The notes under the pieces are model-generated. The model saw only the letters and a list, made by a program, of their open reading frames with translations. It was not told the DNA's origin and did not search any database. Position numbers and translations under genes: made by a program. Of a stretch of DNA of 16,291 bases, positions 1 through 4,993 are shown piece by piece. Origin of the DNA: Gammaproteobacteria bacterium (GTDB lineage Bacteria; Pseudomonadota; Gammaproteobacteria; Methylococcales; UBA2780); contig QNFJ01000021.1 in the NCBI GenBank assembly GCA_003646305.1, positions 1 through 16,291 of the forward strand, read 5' to 3'. Position 1 is the stretch's first letter; the number at the start of each line of letters is the position of its first letter.

Positions 1-460
1 GGAAATCTTTTTCACCAAATAGCGCCAAATCAGGGCCAACCATATTAAAGAGCTTACAAACAATCGTTGCCACACCTCGAAAGTGGCCCGACCGATGCTC
101 CCCACAGAGCATTTCAGAAACGCTTGGCACCTCGACAAACGTTGCCGATTCTCGATTACCCGGGTACATCTCCTCCACACAAGGTAAAAATAGCAAATCA
201 ACACCCGCATCATTAAGAGCCGTAGAATCGGTTTCTATGGTTCGAGGGTAAGAATCAAAATCCTCCCCTTCTCCAAACTGAGTCGGATTAACAAAAATTG
301 ACACCACAACTCGGCCAGCCACTTTCTTTGCTTCGTGGACGAGCTGAAGATGGCCTGCGTGCAAGTTCCCCATGGTCGGGACAAAAGCAACTCGCTCACC
401 CTGAGAACGCCAGCTTCCAGCTTCCGAGCGCAACTGTGAAATTGTCGTAACAGTCCTCAT
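1..460 (-). CDS. panC: Pantoate--beta-alanine ligase (pantothenate synthetase), N-terminal part, cut by window edge
   Basis: PanC condenses pantoate with beta-alanine using ATP to make pantothenate in the cytoplasm. The frame is open from an ATG at 460 to the window edge, giving the first 153 codons; the C-terminal half, including the KMSKS-like loop, lies outside. Visible family motifs are the TMGxLHxGH nucleotide-binding signature (TMGNLHAGH, about residues 29-37), the FVNPTQFGEGEDFDSYPR pantoate-site segment (about 56-73), the HRSGHFRGV segment (about 122-130) and the start of the FGEKDF motif at the edge (148-153). The start lies 6 bp after the panB stop, so panB and panC look like one transcript. 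The Shine-Dalgarno is weak (GAGTGAT), consistent with translational coupling. The motif order leaves no serious alternative. Confidence 0.96.
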   Translation of the reverse strand, partial: MRTVTTISQLRSEAGSWRSQGERVAFVPTMGNLHAGHLQLVHEAKKVAGRVVVSIFVNPTQFGEGEDFDSYPRTIETDSTALNDAGVDLLFLPCVEEMYPGNRESATFVEVPSVSEMLCGEHRSGHFRGVATIVCKLFNMVGPDLALFGEKDF

Positions 461-466
461 CAAATA

Positions 467-1270
467 TCACTCAAAACTATGTTCTTTTGCTGGAAAACTA
501 CCTGTCTGAACGGCTGCAACATAAGCTTCAACCGCTTTGCCCACATCATCCGCTTCAGACATAAAATTTCTGGAGAATTTGGGGCGAATGCCAAAACTGA
601 TATCTAGCATGTCATAGAGCACAAGAACCTGACCATCGCAGCCAACTCCAGCACCAATGCCAATAACAGGTATTACGAGCTGACTGGTAATCTCATTTGC
701 CAACGAGGTTGGCACGCATTCCAGAACAAGCATACTTGCGCCCGCCGCTTCTAGTGCCTTAGCTTCTTCGATAATTCGATTTGCCGAAACCTCATCTCGC
801 CCCTGAACACGATACCCCCCCAACTGGTTAACCGATTGAGGGATCAGGCCAAGGTGTCCACACACCGGAACCCCAAGGTCAACAAGATGACGCACCGTTT
901 CAACCTGCTTAAGACCGCCTTCCAGCTTAACCATCTGCGCATATCCTTCCTGCATCAATCGAGCGGCATTCCTCGCGGCTTGATCAGGTGTCGCATAGCT
1001 CATAAAAGGTAAATCAGTCACCAGAAAGGCGCGTTGTTTACCACGTGCCACACAACGAGAGTGGTAGACCATTTCATCAACGGTTACCGGCAGCGTACTC
1101 TCCTGCCCTTGTATAACCATACCTAACGAATCACCCACTAGAATGACATCAACACCGGCTTCATCCAGAACACGACTAAAGCTGGCATCATAAGCGGTCA
1201 AGCAGGTGATTTTTCCACCATTTTGCTTTTTTGCAAGAAGCGATGTTACAGATAAAGGTTTACTTGTCAT
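467..1270 (-). CDS. panB: 3-methyl-2-oxobutanoate hydroxymethyltransferase (ketopantoate hydroxymethyltransferase)
   Basis: PanB transfers a hydroxymethyl group from methylene-tetrahydrofolate to 2-oxoisovalerate, the first committed step to pantothenate and CoA. At 267 residues it matches the family length (E. coli about 264). The residues known in E. coli PanB as metal and substrate ligands and catalytic base can be placed: Asp47 in VGDSLG, Asp86 in VTDLPF, Lys115 and Glu117 in KLEGG, and Glu184 in LECVP. The GHLGLIPQSVNQLGGY block (about 138-153) and the IGIGAGxGCDGQVLVLYDML block (about 203-222) are also typical. The ATG at 1270 has a GAGG Shine-Dalgarno 8 nt upstream. It has its own 120-bp upstream gap with a candidate promoter and is followed 6 bp later by panC. 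Confidence 0.98.
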   Translation of the reverse strand: MTSKPLSVTSLLAKKQNGGKITCLTAYDASFSRVLDEAGVDVILVGDSLGMVIQGQESTLPVTVDEMVYHSRCVARGKQRAFLVTDLPFMSYATPDQAARNAARLMQEGYAQMVKLEGGLKQVETVRHLVDLGVPVCGHLGLIPQSVNQLGGYRVQGRDEVSANRIIEEAKALEAAGASMLVLECVPTSLANEITSQLVIPVIGIGAGVGCDGQVLVLYDMLDISFGIRPKFSRNFMSEADDVGKAVEAYVAAVQTGSFPAKEHSFE

Positions 1271-1318
1271 GAAAATACCTCGTTATTTCTCAAAAAGCCC
1301 TAAATAAATCAGTGGCAC

Positions 1319-1347
1319 ATCATAACGGAAAAGGCAGAATTCCTGAA
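1319..1347 (-). promoter_or_regulatory. Candidate sigma-70 promoter for panB-panC
   Basis: On the minus strand a TATGAT -10 element (plus 1319-1324, 5/6 to consensus) sits 17 bp downstream of a weak TTCAGG -35 element (plus 1342-1347, 3/6). It lies in the 120-bp gap between the folK stop and the panB start and would give a leader of about 40 nt. A small hairpin, CCTGA-GAGT-TCAGG, overlaps the -35 element; it lacks a U-tract and is not a convincing terminator. Confidence 0.45.
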
Positions 1348-1390
1348 CTCTCAGGCCTAGAGGGAGCCTATTGGCCACTATCAAGGAAAG

Positions 1391-1876
1391 TTAGCTACCC
1401 AGCTTCAGCAGCCCATCGGGACTACATTTCCTAATTAAATCAGCAAGGGACCCAAGCCGAGGAATATCTATAGAGGGTGAAATTTCCTGCAGCGGATAAA
1501 GAACAAAAGGTCTGTCAGAAATACCGTAATGTGGCACAACAAGCCGGTCGTTTTCTATAATTTTCCCGCCGTACAACAAGATATCAAGGTCAAGCGATCT
1601 TGCACCCCATCGCGCATCTTGCCTTACTCTTCCTTGGTCTTTCTCAATGGCCTGTAGCCTATCCAGAAGAGCTAAAGGCTCAATTGTCACCGCAACTTCC
1701 ATCACGGCATTAAAGTAATCGGGTTGATCCTGTGGACCCATTGGTCGGCTTTTATAGATCGACGAAAAAGCAATTCCCTCAACACCATCAAGTCGATTAA
1801 TGGCCAACTTTGCTTTTTTTATCTGTTTAACTGGCTGATTCAGGTTACTGCCCAAGCCAATAAATACCCGGCTCAC
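1391..1876 (-). CDS. folK: 2-amino-4-hydroxy-6-hydroxymethyldihydropteridine diphosphokinase (HPPK)
   Basis: FolK transfers pyrophosphate from ATP to 6-hydroxymethyl-7,8-dihydropterin, the step before dihydropteroate synthase in folate synthesis. The 161 residues match the single-domain HPPK length. Family features are the N-terminal IGLGSNL, the YKSRPMGPQDQPDYFNAV segment (about 41-58), and the signature RWGxRSLDLDIL at 89-100, whose Asp96 and Asp98 correspond to the Mg-binding aspartates (E. coli Asp95 and Asp97). The VPHYGISDRPFVLYPLQEI block (about 114-132) is the usual C-terminal motif. The start is a GTG that overlaps the pcnB stop by 4 bp (GTGA), so translation is coupled to pcnB. This pcnB-folK-panB-panC order is common in Gammaproteobacteria. 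Confidence 0.97.
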   Translation of the reverse strand: MSRVFIGLGSNLNQPVKQIKKAKLAINRLDGVEGIAFSSIYKSRPMGPQDQPDYFNAVMEVAVTIEPLALLDRLQAIEKDQGRVRQDARWGARSLDLDILLYGGKIIENDRLVVPHYGISDRPFVLYPLQEISPSIDIPRLGSLADLIRKCSPDGLLKLGS

Positions 1877-3243
1877 GTCGTTTTAACTTTCCTTTTTCTG
1901 GGCTGCTTACGGCGGCCTTGCGTCATTTTCTTTTGTGTCGCCTCATCTGCAAACTGAAATTTTGTCCACCATTCGGCTACGGATGGCTCAATCTCTCCGC
2001 ATTCAGTTCGGAGCAACAAAAAATCATATGCAGCACGGAAACGGGGATGTGACAAATGACGAAAAGGTCGCGCTCCCTGCTGAAACCTGAATCGTGTCTG
2101 CATTATCCAGACTTCACGCATCGGGATAGAGACCCTTTTAGGGATAGCCAATCGTTTAACCTGAAGGGATAAAAGCTCACTCGCCGCCTCCTGATAAGCA
2201 GGATAGTCGGGCAGCCCTGAAGCTGTTTTTTGTGCAATACGCTGCCTTAAAGGCTCCCAAAGCAATGCTGCCATCAAAAAATAGGGTGTTACCGGCTTCC
2301 CATCAGCAATACGTTTATCGGTATTTTCTAGTGCGCGTGCCAGAAAAACATGTGGAAACCCCTCTTCCTCTACAGCAAGACTTTTATCTGTTTCCGGGAA
2401 TAACTGTTCAAACAGGCGATAGTGTCTAAGCTGCTCAAAAGCCTGTAAAGAGTAGCCTGATAGAAACAACTTGAGCAGTTCATCGTAAAGACGTGCAGAA
2501 GGGATATCCGCAAGCAGAGGTGATAGTTTTGGAATCAGTTCTGCGCTTTCATCCTCAATATCAAATCCGAGTTTGACTGCAAAACGGACAGCCCGCAACA
2601 TCCGAACCGGATCCTCCCTATAGCGCTTATCCGGATCACCAATCATCCGCAAAAGACCGGCTTTGTGGTCTTCCATACCCTGCACATAATCAACAACCGA
2701 GAAATCTTTTACCGTGTAATAAAGTGCATTGACGGTAAAGTCACGCCGAATAACATCCTCTTCCAATGTGCCATACAGGTTATCACGAAGCAGTTGACCA
2801 TCTTTAAGAACCCGCTCCCCATCGCTCGACTCACCCGAACTACGGAATGTTGCCACCTCAATCAATTCTCGTCCAAAGTAGACATGCGCCAGGCGAAAGC
2901 GGCGACCAATTAATCGACAATTGCGAAAAACAGCTTTAACCTGATCTGGCTCTGCGCTGGTTGCCACATCAAAATCTTTTGGCTCACGACCAAGTAGTAA
3001 ATCCCGAACACAGCCTCCAACCAGATAAGCTTCATAACCGGCATCCTGAAGCTTATATAAAACTTTTAGGGCATTTTTGCTGATATGGGCTCGAGAAACT
3101 GAGTGCTCAGAACGGGTATAGATTTTCTTCTCTATACCCGTAGCTGGGGCTGATACCCTAGCGACCTGGGTAGGCTGCTCAGAGGTTTTAATTAGTTTTT
3201 TAATAAAGTTTAAAATAGCGGTCAATTTCCGAATAAAATCCAT
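1873..3243 (-). CDS. pcnB: Poly(A) polymerase I
   Basis: PcnB adds 3' poly(A) tails that promote RNA decay. It belongs to the tRNA-nucleotidyltransferase-like (class II) polymerases. Counting from the upstream GTG at 3267, the protein shows VGGCVRDLLLG (83-93), the catalytic DFD (98-100), RRDFTVNALYY (174-184) and the RNA-binding YREDPVRMLRAVRFA block (about 216-230). The C-terminus is strongly basic (GRRKQPRKRKVK), as in E. coli PcnB, and total length is near the E. coli 465. Two starts are possible: ATG at 3243 (456 aa, used here), or GTG at 3267 (464 aa), which has a GAG close upstream. Neither has a strong ribosome site. E. coli pcnB is reported to start from an inefficient AUU codon, so weak initiation would be in character. 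Its stop overlaps the folK start. Confidence 0.95.
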   Translation of the reverse strand: MDFIRKLTAILNFIKKLIKTSEQPTQVARVSAPATGIEKKIYTRSEHSVSRAHISKNALKVLYKLQDAGYEAYLVGGCVRDLLLGREPKDFDVATSAEPDQVKAVFRNCRLIGRRFRLAHVYFGRELIEVATFRSSGESSDGERVLKDGQLLRDNLYGTLEEDVIRRDFTVNALYYTVKDFSVVDYVQGMEDHKAGLLRMIGDPDKRYREDPVRMLRAVRFAVKLGFDIEDESAELIPKLSPLLADIPSARLYDELLKLFLSGYSLQAFEQLRHYRLFEQLFPETDKSLAVEEEGFPHVFLARALENTDKRIADGKPVTPYFLMAALLWEPLRQRIAQKTASGLPDYPAYQEAASELLSLQVKRLAIPKRVSIPMREVWIMQTRFRFQQGARPFRHLSHPRFRAAYDFLLLRTECGEIEPSVAEWWTKFQFADEATQKKMTQGRRKQPRKRKVKTT

Positions 3244-3287
3244 GCGTAGCAGTTCGCAGACCAGCACGTCTCAATTAATTAATCGGT

Positions 3288-3315
3288 ATTCTATCAAAAT
3301 AGGCCAAACTGTCAC
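3288..3315 (-). promoter_or_regulatory. Candidate sigma-70 promoter for pcnB-folK
   Basis: The minus strand carries GTGACA (plus 3310-3315, 5/6 to the -35 consensus), a 16-bp spacer, and TAGAAT (plus 3288-3293, 5/6 to the -10 consensus). Transcription would begin near 3281, about 14 nt before the GTG and about 38 nt before the ATG candidate start of pcnB. It lies in the 138-bp gap after the DUF4239-like gene and is the best promoter match I see in the window. Confidence 0.6.
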
Positions 3316-3405
3316 TCACCCTTTACATTTAATGCAAGATCGTACCTTTCGCAACTTCAAAATTCACCTATACCAAGAAACACAAAGATTTCAACGTGAC
3401 TTAAT

Positions 3406-4212
3406 CTATCTCATTAAATCTGCTTCCATATCAGCGACAACAGAAACTAAACTCCGTTGGCCGACACGGGCGAAGCCATCACTAGGGCGGTCAAAATCAA
3501 TAATCGTCATCATTACCGAACTTATCACTAAAGTGAGTGCTGCAGTCCGCCAACGGCTCATTTTACCTGATAACCCTGCATTAAACCCCGTAACCGCTAT
3601 TGTTGAACCGGCAATAAAAACCAGCATCCACAAAATAAATTCGGGCAATTTATTAAAAAGAGCAGCGATACGAATGGTATGTTGATCCAGAACATCATTT
3701 ATCGCCGTGACCATAGAGACATCCATAGGGCCTAGATTTTTATCACCCAGCGCTTTCTCCATAGTGGGCCACAGTTCGCCCTGCGCATAGAGTGTGTTTT
3801 TTAAATATTCCGCACGCTCCTCATCGCTAAATACAACGCCACCCTCACGTAGTGGCATCAATCGACTGTATGCATACGCAAGTAATTTTTCCTTGATCTG
3901 CCTACCGCCCGGTTCTGCAATGAACCCGGCACGGAGAAAGGCCGTACCTAACGCATTGGATTCAGAGATAACAGCTTGTTTTCGTACTTCATATCGGTTA
4001 ACGCCTGAAGCATAAGTAAATGCCAATATCAGACCCATTAATGCGAATAAAGAGGTCAGCGCCACCGCGCCACCACCAGAATTAGCATTTTTCCAAGCAT
4101 CTCGCTGCTTTAATCCAATTCTATATCCTACTTCAAGCGCTATTAACAAAAACGTCAACACGATAACAAAGACTACTGTGAAGGGCATTTGATGAAAAAA
4201 TGATAATTGCAT
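3406..4212 (-). CDS. DUF4239 / bestrophin-like domain membrane protein
   Basis: This is a predicted inner-membrane protein of about 268 residues from the ATG at 4212. Two hydrophobic segments lie near the N-terminus (about 10-28, and about 52-66 ending in LMGLILAFTYASGVNRYEVRKQ). A cytoplasmic-looking helical middle follows, then two more hydrophobic segments near the C-terminus (LPEFILWMLVFIAGSTIAVTG and TAALTLVISSVMMTIIDFDRP). The pattern 'LAFT...RYE.RKQ.VI.E.NA.GTA.LRA' followed late by 'DFDRP..GF.RVGQ.SL' is what I know from the DUF4239 or bestrophin-like family, whose molecular function is not established. A GTG at 4260 in the same frame would add 16 polar residues; neither start has a good ribosome site. 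The gene stands alone between the tRNA repeat array and pcnB. Confidence 0.8.
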   Translation of the reverse strand: MQLSFFHQMPFTVVFVIVLTFLLIALEVGYRIGLKQRDAWKNANSGGGAVALTSLFALMGLILAFTYASGVNRYEVRKQAVISESNALGTAFLRAGFIAEPGGRQIKEKLLAYAYSRLMPLREGGVVFSDEERAEYLKNTLYAQGELWPTMEKALGDKNLGPMDVSMVTAINDVLDQHTIRIAALFNKLPEFILWMLVFIAGSTIAVTGFNAGLSGKMSRWRTAALTLVISSVMMTIIDFDRPSDGFARVGQRSLVSVVADMEADLMR

Positions 4213-4301
4213 GTCTAAATTGATACGTTCATTAATAGCGCGGGCGCGCACCTCACACACAGCCAGTGAATCTATTGCGAAAATTACCTGAGTTAAAACC
4301 T

Positions 4302-4329
4302 AATGTAAACCTATCTGTTCTAGTGCCAA
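4302..4329 (-). promoter_or_regulatory. Candidate promoter of the DUF4239-like gene
   Basis: On the minus strand TTGGCA (plus 4324-4329, 5/6 to the -35 consensus) is followed after 16 bp by TACATT (plus 4302-4307, 4/6 to the -10 consensus). A competing arrangement is TTTACA followed 17 bp later by TAATTT. The -35 element of the preferred arrangement lies inside a perfect palindrome (separate entry). Confidence 0.35.
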
Positions 4330-4337
4330 TATTGGCA
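4324..4337. promoter_or_regulatory. Perfect 14-bp palindrome, possible operator
   Basis: TGCCAATATTGGCA reads identically on both strands. It overlaps the candidate -35 of the DUF4239-like gene, which would suit a repressor site. No regulator is encoded nearby and I do not recognise the motif as a specific known operator. Confidence 0.35.
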
Positions 4338-4389
4338 AGCCTTCCTTAATTGGGGTTCGCTAAAACGCCTTCAAAGTTACTTCAGCTGT

Positions 4390-4482
4390 TTTTATCAAAT
4401 TGATCACTCTGAAACCGATAGCCAGAACCCACGTTCTATCAAACAATAAAAAGGGTCCAAAAAAGGACCCTTTTTTATTGTT
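4390..4482 (-). repeat. Third, partial and decaying unit of the tRNA-Ser repeat array
   Basis: This most distal unit keeps the terminator-like hairpin and the following GATAGAACGTGGGTTC (down to 4425) essentially identical to the previous unit. It then diverges, but similarity seems to continue to about 4390: TCGGTTTCAGAGTG here against TCGGTATCAAAATG in the complete units, and GATAAAAAC against GACAAAATT. It has no tRNA-tail copy. The distal boundary is approximate. The remaining stretch from about 4338 to 4389 shows nothing I can name. Confidence 0.7.
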
Positions 4483-4484
4483 TG
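4440..4484 (-). terminator. Terminator-like hairpin, third copy
   Basis: Arms at 4440-4458 and 4465-4484 pair along nearly their full length with one bulged base around a 6-base loop. In the transcript the GGGTCC/GGACCC core is followed by five U residues, and the loop is six U. The upstream arm contains an A-run, so the hairpin is near symmetric and could also stop transcription from the other side. This last copy is probably the final stop for transcripts that read through the first two. Confidence 0.7.
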
Positions 4485-4500
4485 GCGGAGAGAGAGGGAT
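4483..4500 (-). repeat. Second downstream copy of the tRNA-Ser 3' end (18 bp)
   Basis: The plus-strand sequence TGGCGGAGAGAGAGGGAT is identical to the last 18 nt of the tRNA-Ser gene: two T-loop bases, the 3' strands of the T and acceptor stems, the discriminator G and CCA. Identity stops abruptly at GATG where the true gene continues TCGAACC. Confidence 0.9.
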
Positions 4501-4661
4501 GATGCCGGGCTTCCTGCCCTCTACCCCTTCGGGGTGCGCTAGCGCGCATTCAAAATTGTTCCCGACAATTTTGTCGAACCAGCCATTTTGATACCGAGGT
4601 TTCGAACCCACGTTCTATCAAACAATAAAAAGGGTCCAAAAAAGGACCCTTTTTTATTGTT
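4483..4661 (-). repeat. Second full unit (179 bp) of the tRNA-Ser downstream repeat
   Basis: Read in the direction of transcription, the unit contains the terminator-like hairpin, a GGGTTCGAA segment resembling a T-arm, a stem CGACA-AAAT-TGTCG, the palindrome TGCGCGCTAGCGCA, hairpins ACCCC-GAA-GGGGT and GGGC-AGGAA-GCCC, and the 18-bp tRNA-tail copy. It matches the unit at 4662-4839 except for a handful of changes, including one 1-bp length difference (GGAAGCC versus GGAGCC). The many small hairpins and lack of a credible ORF point to an RNA-level role or to simple tandem duplication. Confidence 0.9.
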
Positions 4662-4663
4662 TG
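4619..4663 (-). terminator. Terminator-like hairpin, second copy
   Basis: Arms at 4619-4637 and 4644-4663 flank a 6-base loop, the same design as the other two copies. It directly follows the first downstream tRNA-tail copy, just as the first hairpin follows the tRNA itself. Confidence 0.7.
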
Positions 4664-4679
4664 GCGGAGAGAGAGGGAT
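4662..4679 (-). repeat. First downstream copy of the tRNA-Ser 3' end (18 bp)
   Basis: Identical to the final 18 nt of the tRNA-Ser gene including CCA, placed 178 bp downstream of the true 3' end. The 5' half of a tRNA is absent here, so no second functional tRNA is encoded. Confidence 0.9.
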
Positions 4680-4839
4680 GATGTCGGGCTCCTGCCCTCT
4701 ACCCCTTCGGGGTGCGCTAGCGCGCATTCAAAATTGTTCCTGACAATTTTGTCAAACCAGCCATTTTGATACCGAGGATTCGAACCCGCTTTCTATCAAA
4801 CAATAAAAAAGGTCCAAAAAAGGACCCTTTTTTATTGTT
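4662..4839 (-). repeat. First full unit (178 bp) of the tRNA-Ser downstream repeat
   Basis: This unit begins immediately after the tRNA CCA and ends with a copy of the tRNA tail, so tRNA-tail and hairpin alternate through the array. Against the second unit it differs at the hairpin base count, near 4788-4790, at 4777, at 4754 and 4741 (a compensated pair), at a 1-bp deletion and at 4684. The layout closely resembles the E. coli tyrT distal repeats, which carry 19 bp of tRNA 3' end in units of about 178 bp and encode rtT RNA. That parallel is from recalled literature; whether the sequences are homologous is not shown here. Confidence 0.9.
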
Positions 4840-4841
4840 TG
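4797..4841 (-). terminator. Terminator-like hairpin directly after tRNA-Ser
   Basis: Arms at 4797-4815 and 4822-4841 pair with one bulge around an A6 (U6 in RNA) loop. The 5' arm of the RNA hairpin begins with the last two bases of the tRNA CCA, so hairpin and mature tRNA end overlap. It is the likely first intrinsic terminator of the tRNA transcript; leaky passage would generate the repeat RNA. Confidence 0.75.
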
Positions 4842-4927
4842 GCGGAGAGAGAGGGATTCGAACCCTCGGTACCTTGCGGTACACACGCTTTCCAAGCGGG
4901 CTCATTCGGCCACTCTGACATCTCTCC
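4840..4927 (-). tRNA. tRNA-Ser(GGA)
   Basis: The 88-nt gene folds as a class II tRNA: acceptor GGAGAGA/TCTCTCC, a D arm with GAGTGGCCGAATGAG, an anticodon loop TTGGAAA with anticodon GGA (plus 4891-4893), a long variable arm GTACC-GCAA-GGTAC, a T arm GAGGG-TTCGAAT-CCCTC, discriminator G and encoded CCA. It reads serine codons UCC and UCU. Compared with E. coli tRNA-Ser(GGA), which I recall as having A28-U42, this gene has C28 opposite U42, an unpaired position in the anticodon stem. The upstream 64 bp after uup contain no clear consensus promoter, only weak matches and a GTTTAAC/GTTAAAC inverted repeat at 4934-4960. Confidence 0.95.
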
Positions 4928-4958
4928 AAAAACGTTTAACTAAGCGGCGAAAGGTTAA

Positions 4959-4984
4959 ACCAAAACCCAATTCGTTGCAATTGG
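4959..4984 (-). terminator. Weak hairpin after uup, possible terminator
   Basis: Ten bases after the uup stop the minus strand has CCAATT-GCAACG-AATTGG followed by GGTTTTGG. The 6-bp A/T-rich stem and short U-run make it a poor intrinsic terminator, so read-through from uup into the tRNA is possible. Confidence 0.25.
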
Positions 4985-4993
4985 AATCACCTC

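Noticed and set aside
3242..3685. 147-codon plus-strand frame
   Set aside because: It runs across the pcnB promoter gap and antisense to the DUF4239-like gene, with no ribosome site and no recognisable family.
4425..4841. CRISPR array
   Set aside because: There are only two to three units of about 178 bp with no alternation of short repeats and unique spacers, and no cas genes.
4483..4857. tRNA 3'-end duplications as attachment sites of an integrative element
   Set aside because: Direct repeats of a tRNA tail are typical of att sites, but the interval is only about 178 bp, is itself tandemly repeated, and no integrase is near. Tandem duplication explains it better.
4360..4929. Open frames of 62-83 codons on the minus strand and 63 codons on the plus strand through the tRNA and repeats
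   Set aside because: They translate the tRNA and hairpins (for example RVRIPLSPPNNKKG), repeat with the 178-bp period, and have no ribosome sites or family resemblance. They are a by-product of the RNA sequence.
4934..4960. GTTTAAC/GTTAAAC inverted repeat upstream of tRNA-Ser as an operator or terminator
   Set aside because: The arms are 7 bp and A/T-rich with a 13-bp interval and no U-tract. This can occur by chance, so it is mentioned only in the tRNA entry.
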